Positions 43,259 through 52,446 are shown, counted from the stretch's first letter. The stretch: 64,000 bases of DNA from an uncultured Actinomycetes bacterium (GCA_937926105.1 CALANS010000130.1:89922-153921); one strand, 5' to 3'. Made by a program: numbers and translations. Notes: generated by a model not told the origin, from the sequence alone.

Positions 43259-44401
43259 CTACTCGGCCTCGGCGACGGCGCGCGGGTCCGCAGCGATGAC
43301 GGTCTCGTACACCTTGACCACGGTGCGCGCCACCACCTGCCAGTCGTACGCCCCGACCACCGTGCGCGCTCGACCCGCGAGCGCGGCCCGCCGCGCCGGA
43401 TCGTCCAGTAACGCCGCGATACCGGAGGCCAGGCCCAGCGGGTCACCGACCGGCACCAGCACCCCGGCGCTGCCGTCGTCCAGCACGGTGCGGAACGCGT
43501 CCAGATCGCTGGCCACCACGGCGGTCCCGGCGCTCATCGCCTCGGTCAGGATGATGCCGAAGCTCTCACCGCCCAGGTTCGGCGCGCAGTACAGATCGAC
43601 CGAGCGCAGCATCCGGGCCTTGTCCGCGTCAGACACCCGGCCCAGCAGGGTCAGGTGTCGCGCCAGGTCCGGGCCGGCGTCCCGCCGCAGGTCGTCCTCG
43701 TCACCCCCGCCGGCGACCACCAGCCGCAGGCCGGGACGCTCCGGCACCAGGGTGCGCAGCGCGGCAAGCAGCACGTCCATGCCCTTGCGGGGCTCGTCGT
43801 AACGGCCGACGAATCCGAGGGTGCCGCCGGCCCGGGGGTATCCGGGCAGCGGATCGGCCGAGGCGAAGAAGTCCACGTCGACGCCGTTGGGGATGATCAC
43901 CGCGTCGCCGTCCAGATGCTCCACCTGCACGCGTCGTGCCGCCTCGGAGACGGCGATCCGGCCGGTGATCTTCTCCAGGAACGGCTGCAGGATGCCCTGG
44001 AACGCCGCCAACATCCGGGAGCGCGGATTGGCGGTGTGGAAGGTCGCCACGATCGGGCCCTCGGCGACCATCAGCGCCAGCATGGACAGGCTCGGCGCCA
44101 CCGGCTCGTGCACGTGCAACACGTCGAAGCGACCGGCCCGGATCCACCGGCGCACCCGGGTGTAGGAGACCGGGCCGAACGAGAGCCGCGCGACCGAGCC
44201 GTTGTACGGAATGGGCACGCTGCGGCCCGCCGGCACGACGAAGTCCGGGAACTCCGTGGCGGCGTCGTCGCTGTCATCGCCAGGGGCCAGCACCGACACC
44301 TGGTGCCCCTGGCCGATCAGCACCCTGGCCAGGTCGGCCACGTGGGACTGCACCCCGCCCGGGATGTCGAACGAGTAGGGGCAGACCAGCCCGACCCTCA
44401 T
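43259..44401 (-). CDS. pimA: Phosphatidyl-myo-inositol alpha-mannosyltransferase PimA
   Basis: 380 residues from the ATG at 44401, overlapping the patA stop (ATGA). GT4 glycosyltransferase motifs are clear: VCPYSFDIPGGVQSHVADLA, LHVHEPVAPSLS, VATFHTANPRSRM, IPNGVDVDFF, GFVGRYDEPRKGMDVLL and CAPNLGGESFGIILTEAM (the E-x7-E element). It adds the first mannose from GDP-Man to phosphatidylinositol on the cytoplasmic face. It is next to patA and pgsA, as in mycobacteria. Confidence 0.95.
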   Translation of the reverse strand: MRVGLVCPYSFDIPGGVQSHVADLARVLIGQGHQVSVLAPGDDSDDAATEFPDFVVPAGRSVPIPYNGSVARLSFGPVSYTRVRRWIRAGRFDVLHVHEPVAPSLSMLALMVAEGPIVATFHTANPRSRMLAAFQGILQPFLEKITGRIAVSEAARRVQVEHLDGDAVIIPNGVDVDFFASADPLPGYPRAGGTLGFVGRYDEPRKGMDVLLAALRTLVPERPGLRLVVAGGGDEDDLRRDAGPDLARHLTLLGRVSDADKARMLRSVDLYCAPNLGGESFGIILTEAMSAGTAVVASDLDAFRTVLDDGSAGVLVPVGDPLGLASGIAALLDDPARRAALAGRARTVVGAYDWQVVARTVVKVYETVIAADPRAVAEAE

Positions 44402-45390
44402 GCGCCGGGCCTCCGGTCGGCATCTGATGTGACCGCTCCGCGGTCGGTGCCCAATGTGACCGCCGCGCGGTCGGCGATCCACAGCGGCTGCAGCATGTGC
44501 CAGTCGGCGGGAAACAACGAGATGCGGTCCTCGAACACGTCGGCCATGGCCTGGGTGCCGGAGCGGACCTGCTGGGCCAGCCGCTCCCCCGCCAGTGGCA
44601 CCGGCGCCCCGACGTACTGGATCCAACCGGTGTCGGTATAGGCCAGGTGCACCGGGCACAGCGCGGCGCCGGTCAGGGCCGCCAGCATCGCCGGCCCGGC
44701 CGGCATCGTGGTGGCCTCGCCGAAGAAGGTGACGGGAATGCCGCCGGTGCCCAGGTCCCGGTCGGCGAGCAGGCACACCATCCGACCCTCGGTCAGGCGC
44801 TGGCGCAGCAAGCGCCCCGAGGCGCCGGCCGCCCCGGACTCGCCGGTCAGCGGCAGTACCTCGAACCCGAGGCTCTCCCGGTAGGACACGAACCTGCGGT
44901 AGACGCTGGCCGGGTCCAGCCGCTCGGCCACCGTGGTGATGCCGCCCAGCAGCCGGACCATGGACATCCCGGCCACGTCCCAATTGCCGGAGTGCGGCAG
45001 CGCCAGGATGATGCCCCGCCCGGCGTCCCGGGCCGCCGTGATGTGGTGCAGCCCGACCGACCCGGCCAGCGCGCGATCGGCAATGTCGCCGGTGTCGCAG
45101 CGCTGCATCCGGAAGGTCTCCAGCCAGTAGCGACCATAGGAGCGCATCGCCGCCCGGACCACCGCATGCAACGCGGCGGGGGTGGCGTGGCCGCCCAGCA
45201 CGCGCCGCTGGTTGCGGGCCAGTTGCAGCACGCCCGGGCCGCGGCGGGCGACCAGGGTGTCCGAGATCCGGTTGAACAGGGCGGTGACGGCGTGTTCGGG
45301 GAGCCGCGCGGCGGTGGCCCATCCCGCCCGATAGGCCAGCCCCAGGGCCCGCCCCGCGGCGGCGCTCGACTGCCCGCTCACGGTGCCCAT
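44398..45390 (-). CDS. patA: Phosphatidylinositol mannoside acyltransferase PatA
   Basis: 330 residues from the ATG at 45390 (MGTVSGQSSAAAGRALGL), 6 bases after GGAG; the ancestral start was probably the GTG at 45381. The lysophospholipid acyltransferase motif HSGNWD (Hx4D) is near residue 130, and LADRDLGTGGIPVTFFGE also fits. It acylates the 6-position of the first mannose of PIM. The upstream frame stays open through five 27-residue Arg/Ser-rich repeats, each starting with ATG behind GGAG. Longer forms of PatA with basic N-terminal repeats could therefore be made. The pgsA stop, which should overlap this start, has been moved about 480 bases upstream by the repeat array. Confidence 0.93.
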   Translation of the reverse strand: MGTVSGQSSAAAGRALGLAYRAGWATAARLPEHAVTALFNRISDTLVARRGPGVLQLARNQRRVLGGHATPAALHAVVRAAMRSYGRYWLETFRMQRCDTGDIADRALAGSVGLHHITAARDAGRGIILALPHSGNWDVAGMSMVRLLGGITTVAERLDPASVYRRFVSYRESLGFEVLPLTGESGAAGASGRLLRQRLTEGRMVCLLADRDLGTGGIPVTFFGEATTMPAGPAMLAALTGAALCPVHLAYTDTGWIQYVGAPVPLAGERLAQQVRSGTQAMADVFEDRISLFPADWHMLQPLWIADRAAVTLGTDRGAVTSDADRRPGA

Positions 45391-45866
45391 GGTTCGCTCC
45401 GCACTCCGCGGCCGGACCCTGTCACTCCGTGACGACGGGCCTCGCCCGCTCCGGCGTCGCACGGTGCCCATGGTTCGCTCCGCGCTCCGCGGCCGGACCC
45501 TGTCACTCCGTGACGACGGGCCTCGCCCGCTCCGGCGTCGCACGGTGCCCATGGTTCGCTCCGCGCTCCGCGGCCGGACCCTGTCACTCCGTGACGACGG
45601 GCCTCGCCCGCTCCGGCGTCGCACGGTGCCCATGGTTCGCTCCGCGCTCCGCGGCCGGACCCTGTCACTCCGTGACGACGGGCCTCGCCCGCTCCGGCGT
45701 CGCACGGTGCCCATGGTTCGCTCCGCGCTCCGCGGCCGGACCCTGTCACTCCGTGACGACGGGCCTCGCCCGCTCCGGCGTCGCACGGTGCCCATGGTTC
45801 GCTCCGCGCTCCGCGGCCGGACCCTGTCACTCCGTGACGACGGGCCTCGCCCGCTCCGGCGTCGCT
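45381..45866. repeat. Six 81-bp tandem repeats between pgsA and patA
   Basis: Units begin at 45381, 45462, 45543, 45624, 45705 and 45786 with CGGTGCCCATGGTTCGCTCC. They are identical except for one base near the start of the first unit (GCACTCC for GCGCTCC). The period is 27 codons. On the minus strand each unit carries GGAGCGAACCATG, a ribosome site plus start codon in frame with patA. Each unit also contains the small palindrome GTCACTCCGTGAC. GCACCGTGAGCG, the original stop/start overlap, is present at both outer edges, while inner junctions read GCACCGTGCGAC. There are no variable spacers, so this is not a CRISPR. Confidence 0.95.
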
Positions 45867-46525
45867 CACGGTGCCGGGTTCGCCCGGGCAGCGTCCACCT
45901 GGGTCGTCTCGGACTCCCGGATCCGCCGCAGGTAGGTCATCCGCACCTGGACCAGCCGCTGCACCACGGTGATGACGCAGGCGGCGGCCAGCACCCACAG
46001 CAGGACGTCCAGCCCGCGCGGCACTCCGATCCCGGCGAGCCCGGTGCCCACCAGTCCCAACACGTTGCGCTCGGCCCGTTCGGCGAGCGCCCCGCCGATG
46101 CGCAACGACACCGAGTCGGCTCGTGCCTTGACGTAGGAGACAACCTGCCCGGACACCAGCGCCACCAGCGCGGCCACCCCCAGCGGGTCGGATCCGGCGT
46201 GCACGAACGCGTAGAACGCAATGGATCCGAACAGCGCCCCGTCGGCAATGCGATCGCACGAGGCATCCAGTACCACCCCGAAATCGGTGCCGTAGCCGCG
46301 GGCGCGTGCCATCGCGCCGTCCAGCAGGTCGAACAGCACGAAGGCGGTGACGACGATCGTGCCGGCCAGCAGGTATCCGGTGGCGATCAGCCCGACCGAG
46401 CCCGCCACCACGCCGACGGTGCCGACGATCGTCACCAGGTCTGGGCTCAGACCGATGCGGAGTAGCCCCCTGCCAATGGGGTCGGTGACCTTGGACACCG
46501 ACGCCCGCGCGAGGGCGTTGAGCAT
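45866..46525 (-). CDS. pgsA: Phosphatidylinositol phosphate synthase (CDP-alcohol phosphatidyltransferase)
   Basis: 219 residues, ATG start. The CDP-OH transferase motif is complete in LFDLLDGAMARARGYGTDFG and VVLDASCDRIADG (D-x2-DG-x2-AR-x8-G-x3-D-x3-D). Six hydrophobic segments are visible. It joins CDP-diacylglycerol and inositol phosphate to give the precursor of phosphatidylinositol, used by PimA. The stop (TGA at 45866-45868) lies in GCACCGTGAGC, the remnant of the normal overlap with patA. This order, HIT-pgsA-patA-pimA, matches M. tuberculosis. Confidence 0.94.
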   Translation of the reverse strand: MLNALARASVSKVTDPIGRGLLRIGLSPDLVTIVGTVGVVAGSVGLIATGYLLAGTIVVTAFVLFDLLDGAMARARGYGTDFGVVLDASCDRIADGALFGSIAFYAFVHAGSDPLGVAALVALVSGQVVSYVKARADSVSLRIGGALAERAERNVLGLVGTGLAGIGVPRGLDVLLWVLAAACVITVVQRLVQVRMTYLRRIRESETTQVDAARANPAP

Positions 46526-46693
46526 GTTGTTCGTTCCGTTCCGGTCGGTCCGTCAGGCTAGCGGCCCATGCTCGACGCGGCGAGGGGCAGGATCACACGA
46601 TAGTCGCCCCGCGCGGACCTACGTCCCAGCCTGCGGGTCGGTGTTGCTGCGGCGTTGCTGCGGCGCCGCCCCGGCCATACTCCGGCCCAGCCC

Positions 46694-46767
46694 CGTCCGG
46701 GCAACGGTTTCATCGTCCGAGCAACGGTTGGGGACCTTGCTGGGACGACGAAACCGTTGCTTGGACG
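46694..46767. terminator. Long imperfect hairpin between the HIT gene and pgsA
   Basis: GCAACGGTTTCATCGTCC (46701-46718) pairs with GGACGACGAAACCGTTGC (46743-46760) with one mismatch, and pairing extends out to 46694/46767 and in to 46724/46737. CGTCCRRGCAACGGTT also occurs as direct copies at 46695 and 46714 plus an inverted copy at 46752. In the 278-base gap it could terminate the thrS-HIT transcript or separate it from pgsA. A mobile repeat or protein-binding array is an alternative. Confidence 0.6.
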
Positions 46768-46803
46768 ACCGGCGCGTCCCCGCCAGGCGCATCCGCCCCG
46801 TCG

Positions 46804-47367
46804 TCACCAACTCGCGGCCAGCATGTCCCGGGTCTGGCCGAGCAGCTGGGGCAGCACCTTGGTGTGGCCGATCACCGGCATGAAGTTCGCGTCGCCATCC
46901 CACCGCGGCACGACGTGCTGGTGCAGGTGGGCGGCGATCCCGGCGCCGGCCGCGGCACCGGAGTTGATGCCGATGTTGAATCCGTGCGGGGCGGAGACCG
47001 CCCGGATCACCGTCATGGCGTGCCGGGTGAACTCGGCGATCTCCGCGACCTCGTCACCGCTCGCGTCGGTGTACTCGGCCACATGCCGGTACGGCACCAC
47101 CATCAGGTGCCCCGGGTTGTACGGGTACAGGTTCAGCACGGCGTACACGTGCCGTCCGCGCGCCACGATCAGTCCGTCGCCGTCCGGCAGGGTCGGGATC
47201 CGGCAGAACGGGCAGGCCGGCGCGGCGCCGTTGGCGGGCGCGGCCGCCACGTACGCGAGCCGGTGCGGGGTCCACAGCCGCGCCAGCCCGTCGGGATTGC
47301 CCACACCGTCCTGGATGTGCGGCGCATCGATGCCGTCACCGGCGATGCCCGGCTGCGGTGCCGCCAT
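46804..47367 (-). CDS. HIT-family nucleotide hydrolase/phosphorylase
   Basis: 187 residues, ATG three bases after the thrS stop. The Cys pair of CPFCRIP, the NLYPYNPGHLMVVPYRH segment and the histidine triad HLHQHVVPRW are all present. This is the Ap4A-phosphorylase/FHIT-like branch. The family hydrolyses or phosphorolyses dinucleoside polyphosphates and aminoacyl-AMP. Its place right after threonyl-tRNA synthetase is conserved (Rv2613c after Rv2614c), so it may remove Ap4A made by the synthetase. Confidence 0.9.
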   Translation of the reverse strand: MAAPQPGIAGDGIDAPHIQDGVGNPDGLARLWTPHRLAYVAAAPANGAAPACPFCRIPTLPDGDGLIVARGRHVYAVLNLYPYNPGHLMVVPYRHVAEYTDASGDEVAEIAEFTRHAMTVIRAVSAPHGFNIGINSGAAAGAGIAAHLHQHVVPRWDGDANFMPVIGHTKVLPQLLGQTRDMLAASW

Positions 47368-47370
47368 CGG

Positions 47371-49500
47371 TCAGCCCGCCCCCTGGGCAGCACCGTCACC
47401 GATTCGGACCGGCATGTTCTCCGCGGTCGGGGACGCGTTCTCGCGGCTGGCCACCCACTCGGTGATCGCCGTCACGGCATCGGCGATCGGCACCCCGTTG
47501 ATTTGCGAGCCGTCCCGGAACCGGAACGAAACAGCCTGCTCCTGAACGTCTTTTGCGCCGGCCAGCAGCAGGAACGGCACCTTCTGCGTGGTGTGGGTGC
47601 GGATCTTCTTCTGCATGCGGTCGTCGGAGTGGTCGACCTCCACCCGGATCCCGGCGGCCTTGAGCGTCCGGGCCACCGCGTCCAGGTGATCGGCGAACGC
47701 ATCGGCCACCGGAATGCCAGCCACCTGGACCGGCGCCAGCCAGGCCGGAAAGGCCCCGGCATAGTGCTCGGTCAGCACCCCCATGAATCGCTCGATGGAG
47801 CCGAACTTGGCCGAGTGGATCATCACCGGCCGCTGCCGCGACCCGTCCGGGGCGACGTACTCCAGCTCGAAGCCCTCCGGCTGGTTGAAGTCGTACTGGA
47901 TGGTGGACATCTGCCAGGTGCGGCCGATCGCGTCCCGCGCCTGCACGGAGATCTTCGGGCCATAGAAGGCTGCCCCGCCCGGATCCGGCACCAGATCCAG
48001 GCCGGTCTCCTCGGCCACCTCCTCCAGCACGGCGGTCGCCACTGCCCACTGCTCCTCGGACCCCTTGAACTTGGCGATGTTCGCCTCGTCCCGGGTGGAC
48101 AGCTCCAGGTAGTAGTCGTCCAGCCCGAAATCGCGCAGTAGCGAGAGCACGAAGTTCAGCAAGTGACGAACCTCACCGGGCGCCTGCTCGGCGGTGACGT
48201 AGGAGTGCGAATCGTCCTGGGTCAGGCCGCGCACCCGGGTCAGACCGTGGACCACGCCGGACTTCTCGTACCGGTAGACGGTGCCGAACTCGAAGTACCG
48301 GATCGGCAGATCGCGATAGGAACGCTGCCGGGAACGGTAGATCAGGTTCTGCATCGGGCAGTTCATGGCCTTGAGGTAATAGGTCTGCCCCGGCTTGCGT
48401 ACCTCGCCATCGGGCCCCAGCTCCTGGTCGACCTCCATCGGCGGGAACATGGTGTCGGCGTAGTAGGGCAGGTGCCCGGACAGCTCGAAGACGTGCTGCT
48501 TGGTGATGTGCGGAGTGCCGACGTAGTCGAAGCCTTCCTCGATATGCCTGCGGCGGACGTAGTCCTCCATCTCCCGCTTGATCACCCCGCCCTTGGGGTG
48601 AAAAACCGCCAGGCCGGAACCGATCTCGTCCGGGAAGCTGAACAGGTCCAGCTCGGTCCCGAGCCTGCGGTGGTCGCGGCGCTCGGCTTCGGCCAGGAAA
48701 TCCAGGTGCTTTACCAACGCCTCGTCGGACTCCCAGGCGGTGCCGTAGATGCGCTGCAGCTGCGGGTTGTGCTCATTGCCCCGCCAGTAGGCGGCCGCCG
48801 TGCGGGTCAGCTGGAATGCCGGGATGTAGCGGGTGGTGGGCAGGTGCGGGCCCCGGCACAGATCCCCCCACACCCGTTCGCCGGTGTGCGCGTGCAGGTT
48901 GTCGTAGATGGTCAGCTCGCCACCGGACGGGTCGACCTCCATCACCTCGGACACGTCCACCGACCCGGATGGGGCTGCCGCCGATCCCCCGTCGCTGCCG
49001 GACTTCAGCCCGATCAGCTCCAGCTTGTACGGCTCGCCGGCAAGTTCGGTGCGGGCATTATCGGGGGTGGTGACGCGGCGAGAGAACCGCTGCCCGGCCT
49101 TGATGATCTTGCGCATCCGGCGGTCCAACTCGGCCAGATCCTCGGGGGTGAACGGGCGCGGCACGTCAAAGTCGTAGTAGAAGCCGTCCCGGATCGGCGG
49201 GCCGATGCCCAGCTTGGCGTCCGGGAACACCTGCTGCACGGCCTGGGCGAGCACGTGCGCGGTGGAGTGCCGGATCACCGAACGACCGTCGTCCGAGTCC
49301 GCCGTCACCGCCTCGACCTCGACGTCGAATTCCGGCGCCCAGGCCAGGTCCCGCAGCCGGCCGTCCGGATCGCGGACCACCACCACCGCATGCGGCCCGG
49401 ACCGCGGCAGCCCGGCCTCGCCAACCGCCGCCGACGCGGTAGTGCCCGCGGGAACCCTCACACGCGCGGCTGCGGCTGGGGGTGCGGCGGGCGAGGGCAC
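47371..49500 (-). CDS. thrS: Threonyl-tRNA synthetase
   Basis: 709 residues from the GTG at 49500, five bases after AGGAGA; the frame is open further upstream but without support. The order is an N-terminal TGS-like domain, the editing domain ([20 protein letters not shown]), the class II catalytic core ([47 protein letters not shown]) and the anticodon-binding domain near [16 protein letters not shown]. It charges tRNA-Thr. I see no T-box leader in the 252-base divergent gap to the peroxidase gene. Confidence 0.96.
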   Translation of the reverse strand: MPSPAAPPAAAARVRVPAGTTASAAVGEAGLPRSGPHAVVVVRDPDGRLRDLAWAPEFDVEVEAVTADSDDGRSVIRHSTAHVLAQAVQQVFPDAKLGIGPPIRDGFYYDFDVPRPFTPEDLAELDRRMRKIIKAGQRFSRRVTTPDNARTELAGEPYKLELIGLKSGSDGGSAAAPSGSVDVSEVMEVDPSGGELTIYDNLHAHTGERVWGDLCRGPHLPTTRYIPAFQLTRTAAAYWRGNEHNPQLQRIYGTAWESDEALVKHLDFLAEAERRDHRRLGTELDLFSFPDEIGSGLAVFHPKGGVIKREMEDYVRRRHIEEGFDYVGTPHITKQHVFELSGHLPYYADTMFPPMEVDQELGPDGEVRKPGQTYYLKAMNCPMQNLIYRSRQRSYRDLPIRYFEFGTVYRYEKSGVVHGLTRVRGLTQDDSHSYVTAEQAPGEVRHLLNFVLSLLRDFGLDDYYLELSTRDEANIAKFKGSEEQWAVATAVLEEVAEETGLDLVPDPGGAAFYGPKISVQARDAIGRTWQMSTIQYDFNQPEGFELEYVAPDGSRQRPVMIHSAKFGSIERFMGVLTEHYAGAFPAWLAPVQVAGIPVADAFADHLDAVARTLKAAGIRVEVDHSDDRMQKKIRTHTTQKVPFLLLAGAKDVQEQAVSFRFRDGSQINGVPIADAVTAITEWVASRENASPTAENMPVRIGDGAAQGAG

Positions 49501-49752
49501 GAGAGTCTCCTGTCGGTGGGGTGGCGGCGACCTCTGACGGAGCCGCTGCTGACCTGGCGATGTTATCCACCGCGCGGGCGGCATCGTCACCGATATCTGC
49601 GGCGACGCCTCGACGGCGGTTCGCACCGGCACCGGCGGCCCCGAATCCGGGCCACCAGGGCGCTGCGCCCCGGACGGACCGATTCCGCTGCGCCCACGAC
49701 AAGCCAGGCAGGTCCGCGGGCAATACTGGAGGGCGACCCCGAGGAGGTCTCC

Positions 49753-50241
49753 GTGTCGATCTACGACCATCCCGTCACCGCGCTGGACGGCTCCCCAGCC
49801 ACCCTGCACGACCACGCCGGCAAGGCGCTGCTGGTCGTCAACGTGGCATCCCGCTGCGGGTTCACCCCGCAGTACGGCGGCCTGGAGGCGCTGCGGGAGC
49901 GCTATGGGCACCGCGGATTCGAGGTTCTCGGATTTCCGTGCAACCAGTTCGGCGGCCAGGAGCCGGGCACGGCCGAGGAAATCGCGGAGTTCTGCTCGGC
50001 CAGCTACCGGGTGACGTTCCCGATGTTCGCCAAGATCGAGGTCAACGGGGCGGGTCGCGATGCGCTGTACGCCGAGCTGACGGCGCATCCGGACAGCGAC
50101 GGCGAAGCCGGCGACGTCGCCTGGAACTTCGAGAAGTTCCTCATCTCCCCCGCCGGTGAAGTGGTGGGCAGGTTCCGCTCTCGCACTACCCCGGACGATC
50201 CCGCCTTGGTGTCGGCGATCGAGGCCCAGCTGCCTGGTTGA
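49753..50241 (+). CDS. Glutathione peroxidase family protein (Cys type)
   Basis: 162 residues; GTG six bases after GAGGAGG. The motifs [20 protein letters not shown] (Cys at the peroxidatic site), [14 protein letters not shown] and [10 protein letters not shown] give the Cys-Gln-Trp-Asn tetrad. It reduces hydroperoxides. In actinobacteria the donor is usually thioredoxin rather than glutathione. The reactive position is a normal TGC Cys codon, so no selenocysteine is needed. It is divergent from thrS. Confidence 0.92.
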   Translation: MSIYDHPVTALDGSPATLHDHAGKALLVVNVASRCGFTPQYGGLEALRERYGHRGFEVLGFPCNQFGGQEPGTAEEIAEFCSASYRVTFPMFAKIEVNGAGRDALYAELTAHPDSDGEAGDVAWNFEKFLISPAGEVVGRFRSRTTPDDPALVSAIEAQLPG

Positions 50242-50344
50242 GCACCCAGAGCAAGACCAACGTCGCAGGGTGCACCGATCGAGTGATTTCCCAGCGCCGG
50301 CTACCCGCCCCCGGTTGAGACCCCGGGCCGTCGGGAACCTGATT

Positions 50345-50360
50345 GTTACGAAATGGTAAC
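50345..50360 (+). promoter_or_regulatory. GTTAC-N6-GTAAC operator-like palindrome
   Basis: GTTAC (50345-50349) and GTAAC (50356-50360) form an inverted repeat in an AT-rich patch 43 bases before the proposed start of the DUF998 gene. Such sites usually bind small dimeric repressors. The regulator is unknown. Confidence 0.4.
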
Positions 50361-50402
50361 GACAGGCTGGCGAGCACGGCCCCGGCGATGGGCGGTCAGA
50401 CG

Positions 50403-51380
50403 ATGGCGACGGCACGGCAGGAACTCCGTGTGCACCCCTGGATCGGCGTGGTCGGCACCGTCGGCGTGCTCGGCGGCTCGGTGATGATCGCGCTGCTGCA
50501 CGTCACGCCAGCCAGGCTGGACCCCCTCACGCAGCCGTTGAGTCTGTACGCGCTGACCACGGCGGGATGGCTGTTCGACGGCGGCGTGACGACGGTCGCC
50601 ATCGGGCTGGGCATGCTGCTGGTTGGCCTCGTACGGGCCGGCCAGTTGGCGCGGCTATCGGCGGAGTCGCTGGCCCTGCTGATCTGCGCCATGGCGCTGG
50701 TGACTCTGGTGGTGTTCCCGGATCGCAGCACGGACGGAGTCCTGACAACCGACGGCTGGATTCACTGGGCCGCCAGCATGGTGGCATTCGGCGCCCTGCC
50801 GGTGGCGCCGATCCTGCTGGGCCGCCGGCACCGGCGGACCGAGGGCTGCTCGGCACTTCCCGGCATCGCCCGGGCGCTGGCAGTGGTAGCGATCCTCCTG
50901 CTGGCGCTGTTCCTCGCCGGCTCGATCATCCGACGGGTGGCGCCGGTATCGCTGTGGCACGTTGGCGGTGCCGTGGAGCGCGGGCTCGCGGCCGTCGAAC
51001 TGGTGGCCGCGGTATTGGTGGGGCTGTGGGCCTGTCGGGGGTGTCCGGGCCGACATGCGATGACCACGATGGCCGGACCGGGGTCACCGATGTGCCGCCG
51101 GCACCACATGATGCGGCCGCGCCGGCCCGGCCGTCGCACCGCCGGTAGCGACCCACCCCGCCCCGGGCGCCGCGAGCGCGCCGCCGTACGGTGTTCCCAG
51201 CGACCGCACTCGCCGCCGCGGACGGAGGATCACCCATGGCCGAAAGCCTCTATCACCCCACCACTGGCGACATCGCCCGGCGCCGAAAGGAATTGGCGCC
51301 CGAGGTGCACGATGCATTCGAGGCGTTCAGCAAGGCGGTGTTCACCGAGGGCGCCCTCGACGAGAAGACCAAGCAGCTGA
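50403..51380 (+). CDS. DUF998-like membrane protein with an overlapping C-terminal tail
   Basis: 325 residues from an ATG at 50403; ATG 50388 and TTG 50343 are alternatives and none has a good ribosome site. Six hydrophobic helices end near residue 217 ([16 protein letters not shown]). [15 protein letters not shown] and [18 protein letters not shown] match DUF998. The last 105 or so residues are Arg/Pro/His-rich and run through the next gene's ribosome site and its first 145 bases, so they are probably non-functional read-on in a frame lacking stops. The membrane domain's role is unknown. Confidence 0.6.
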   Translation: MATARQELRVHPWIGVVGTVGVLGGSVMIALLHVTPARLDPLTQPLSLYALTTAGWLFDGGVTTVAIGLGMLLVGLVRAGQLARLSAESLALLICAMALVTLVVFPDRSTDGVLTTDGWIHWAASMVAFGALPVAPILLGRRHRRTEGCSALPGIARALAVVAILLLALFLAGSIIRRVAPVSLWHVGGAVERGLAAVELVAAVLVGLWACRGCPGRHAMTTMAGPGSPMCRRHHMMRPRRPGRRTAGSDPPRPGRRERAAVRCSQRPHSPPRTEDHPWPKASITPPLATSPGAERNWRPRCTMHSRRSARRCSPRAPSTRRPSS

Positions 51381-51571
51381 TCGCGGTGGCCGTCGCACAC
51401 ACCACCCAGTGCCCCTACTGCATCAACGGCCACACCAAACTTGCCCACCGCAAGGGCGCCTCCGATGAGGAGATCATGGAGGCAATCTGGGTCGCCGCGG
51501 AAATGCGCGCGGGCGGCGCCTACGCTCACTCGACGCTGGCGTTGGAGGCCCTCGCCTCGCAGCATGGCTAG
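51236..51571 (+). CDS. Carboxymuconolactone decarboxylase/AhpD-like protein
   Basis: 111 residues; ATG six bases after GGAGG. The CxxC redox motif is in HTTQCPYCINGHTKLAHRKG, followed by EEIMEAIWVAAEMRAGGAYA. AhpD-like proteins act as small thiol peroxidases or disulfide carriers. The paired Cys and nearby His support that over a decarboxylase role. It overlaps the read-on tail of the DUF998 frame but looks like the real gene here. Close to the glutathione peroxidase, it suggests oxidative-stress function. Confidence 0.88.
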   Translation: MAESLYHPTTGDIARRRKELAPEVHDAFEAFSKAVFTEGALDEKTKQLIAVAVAHTTQCPYCINGHTKLAHRKGASDEEIMEAIWVAAEMRAGGAYAHSTLALEALASQHG

Positions 51572-51732
51572 GTCCGCCGCGGGCAGCCGGCAGGTGGGGT
51601 GAATCGACGAGGCCATCGGGCATCTCGCGCCCGGTCGACGCGCGTGAACCCGCGAGTGAGCTCATCACCTGAACGAGCATCTCCCGCGGCCGATCCGACT
51701 GGAAGTCGTCGCCGCGCACTGCCCTCAGGGCG

Positions 51733-52446
51733 TCAGCGGGCGGCGGATGCGGCGAGGCCGGTTCGCCGCTGCGAGGTCAGGTGCGCCACACACAGCTCGG
51801 GAGTGACGAACGGTTCGAGCCGGTCGGCGACCAGCGGGGCGCGTAGCTTGCCCAGCACCCCCTCCATCAGGCCCAGATGGATGGCGCAGACCACCTCCGG
51901 GTTCCGCTGGGCAGCCTCCAAAAAGGGGCAGTGATGCAACAGGATGCGGCGGCGCCGACCCTCCGTCACCGCTTCCGGGGCGAATCCCACACGATCGAGC
52001 ACGTCGACCAGGGCGGTGCTCGCAGACGCCATATCGGGCCGGTTGCTGCCCGGAACGCGCTGCACCTGGGCACGCCCCCATTGCCGGCCCGCCTCGGCGG
52101 CGACTTCGGCCGGATGGGTGACGTGACTGGCCCAGGATCCGACCAGGATCTCGGTGAGTAGCCCATAGCTGCGCCGATCGGTGAAAGGCCCGTGCAGCGC
52201 CCGATACAGCGTGCGCGGCCGTCCGGGTGTGCTCCGCACCTCCGGCGTTCGTTCCACCGCCCCGGACCGCACCAGCTGCTCCAGATGGAACCGAGCGGTA
52301 TTGACGTGCAGGCCCACCCGTTCGGCCACCTCCCCGACCGGCAACGCCTCCCGGCAATGCTGCAGCACCTCGAGTACCTCGCCGCGGCGGCGGTGCGGCG
52401 CATCGTGCAGCGGTGCCACGTGCTGGCTGAGTTCGGGTTCTCGCAT
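51733..52446 (-). CDS. COG2345/SufR-like winged-helix regulator with a Cys/His cluster
   Basis: 237 residues from the ATG at 52446 (MREPELSQHVAPLHDAPHRR). The N-terminal winged helix includes LPVGEVAERVGLHVNTARFH and LEQLVRSGAVERTPEVRSTP. The C-terminal half carries HHCPFLEAAQRNPEVVC and later PELCVAHL, a three-Cys/two-His pattern like proteins that bind an iron-sulfur cluster or metal. SufR and relatives sense Fe-S or redox state. It is divergent from narGHJI and its start lies five bases from an AT-rich operator, so it probably regulates itself and nitrate respiration, perhaps in response to oxygen or NO. Cluster binding is inferred. Confidence 0.8.
   Translation of the reverse strand: MREPELSQHVAPLHDAPHRRRGEVLEVLQHCREALPVGEVAERVGLHVNTARFHLEQLVRSGAVERTPEVRSTPGRPRTLYRALHGPFTDRRSYGLLTEILVGSWASHVTHPAEVAAEAGRQWGRAQVQRVPGSNRPDMASASTALVDVLDRVGFAPEAVTEGRRRRILLHHCPFLEAAQRNPEVVCAIHLGLMEGVLGKLRAPLVADRLEPFVTPELCVAHLTSQRRTGLAASAAR

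Noticed and set aside
45391..45865. Repeat-encoded protein as a separate gene
   Set aside because: Each unit is a signal plus 27 residues continuing into patA; no independent stop or family was found, so it is treated as part of the patA leader.
45381..45866. Possible CRISPR array
   Set aside because: The 81-bp units are contiguous and identical, with no variable spacers, and no cas gene is present in the window.
49501..49752. T-box leader for thrS
   Set aside because: I found no specifier stem or T-box consensus, and the gap is very GC-rich.
49753..50241. Selenocysteine in the peroxidase
   Set aside because: The reactive position is a TGC Cys codon and no SECIS-like structure is required.
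49501..50415. N-terminal extension of ThrS
   Set aside because: The frame stays open upstream but crosses the divergent glutathione peroxidase gene and lacks a ribosome site; the GTG at 49500 has AGGAGA.
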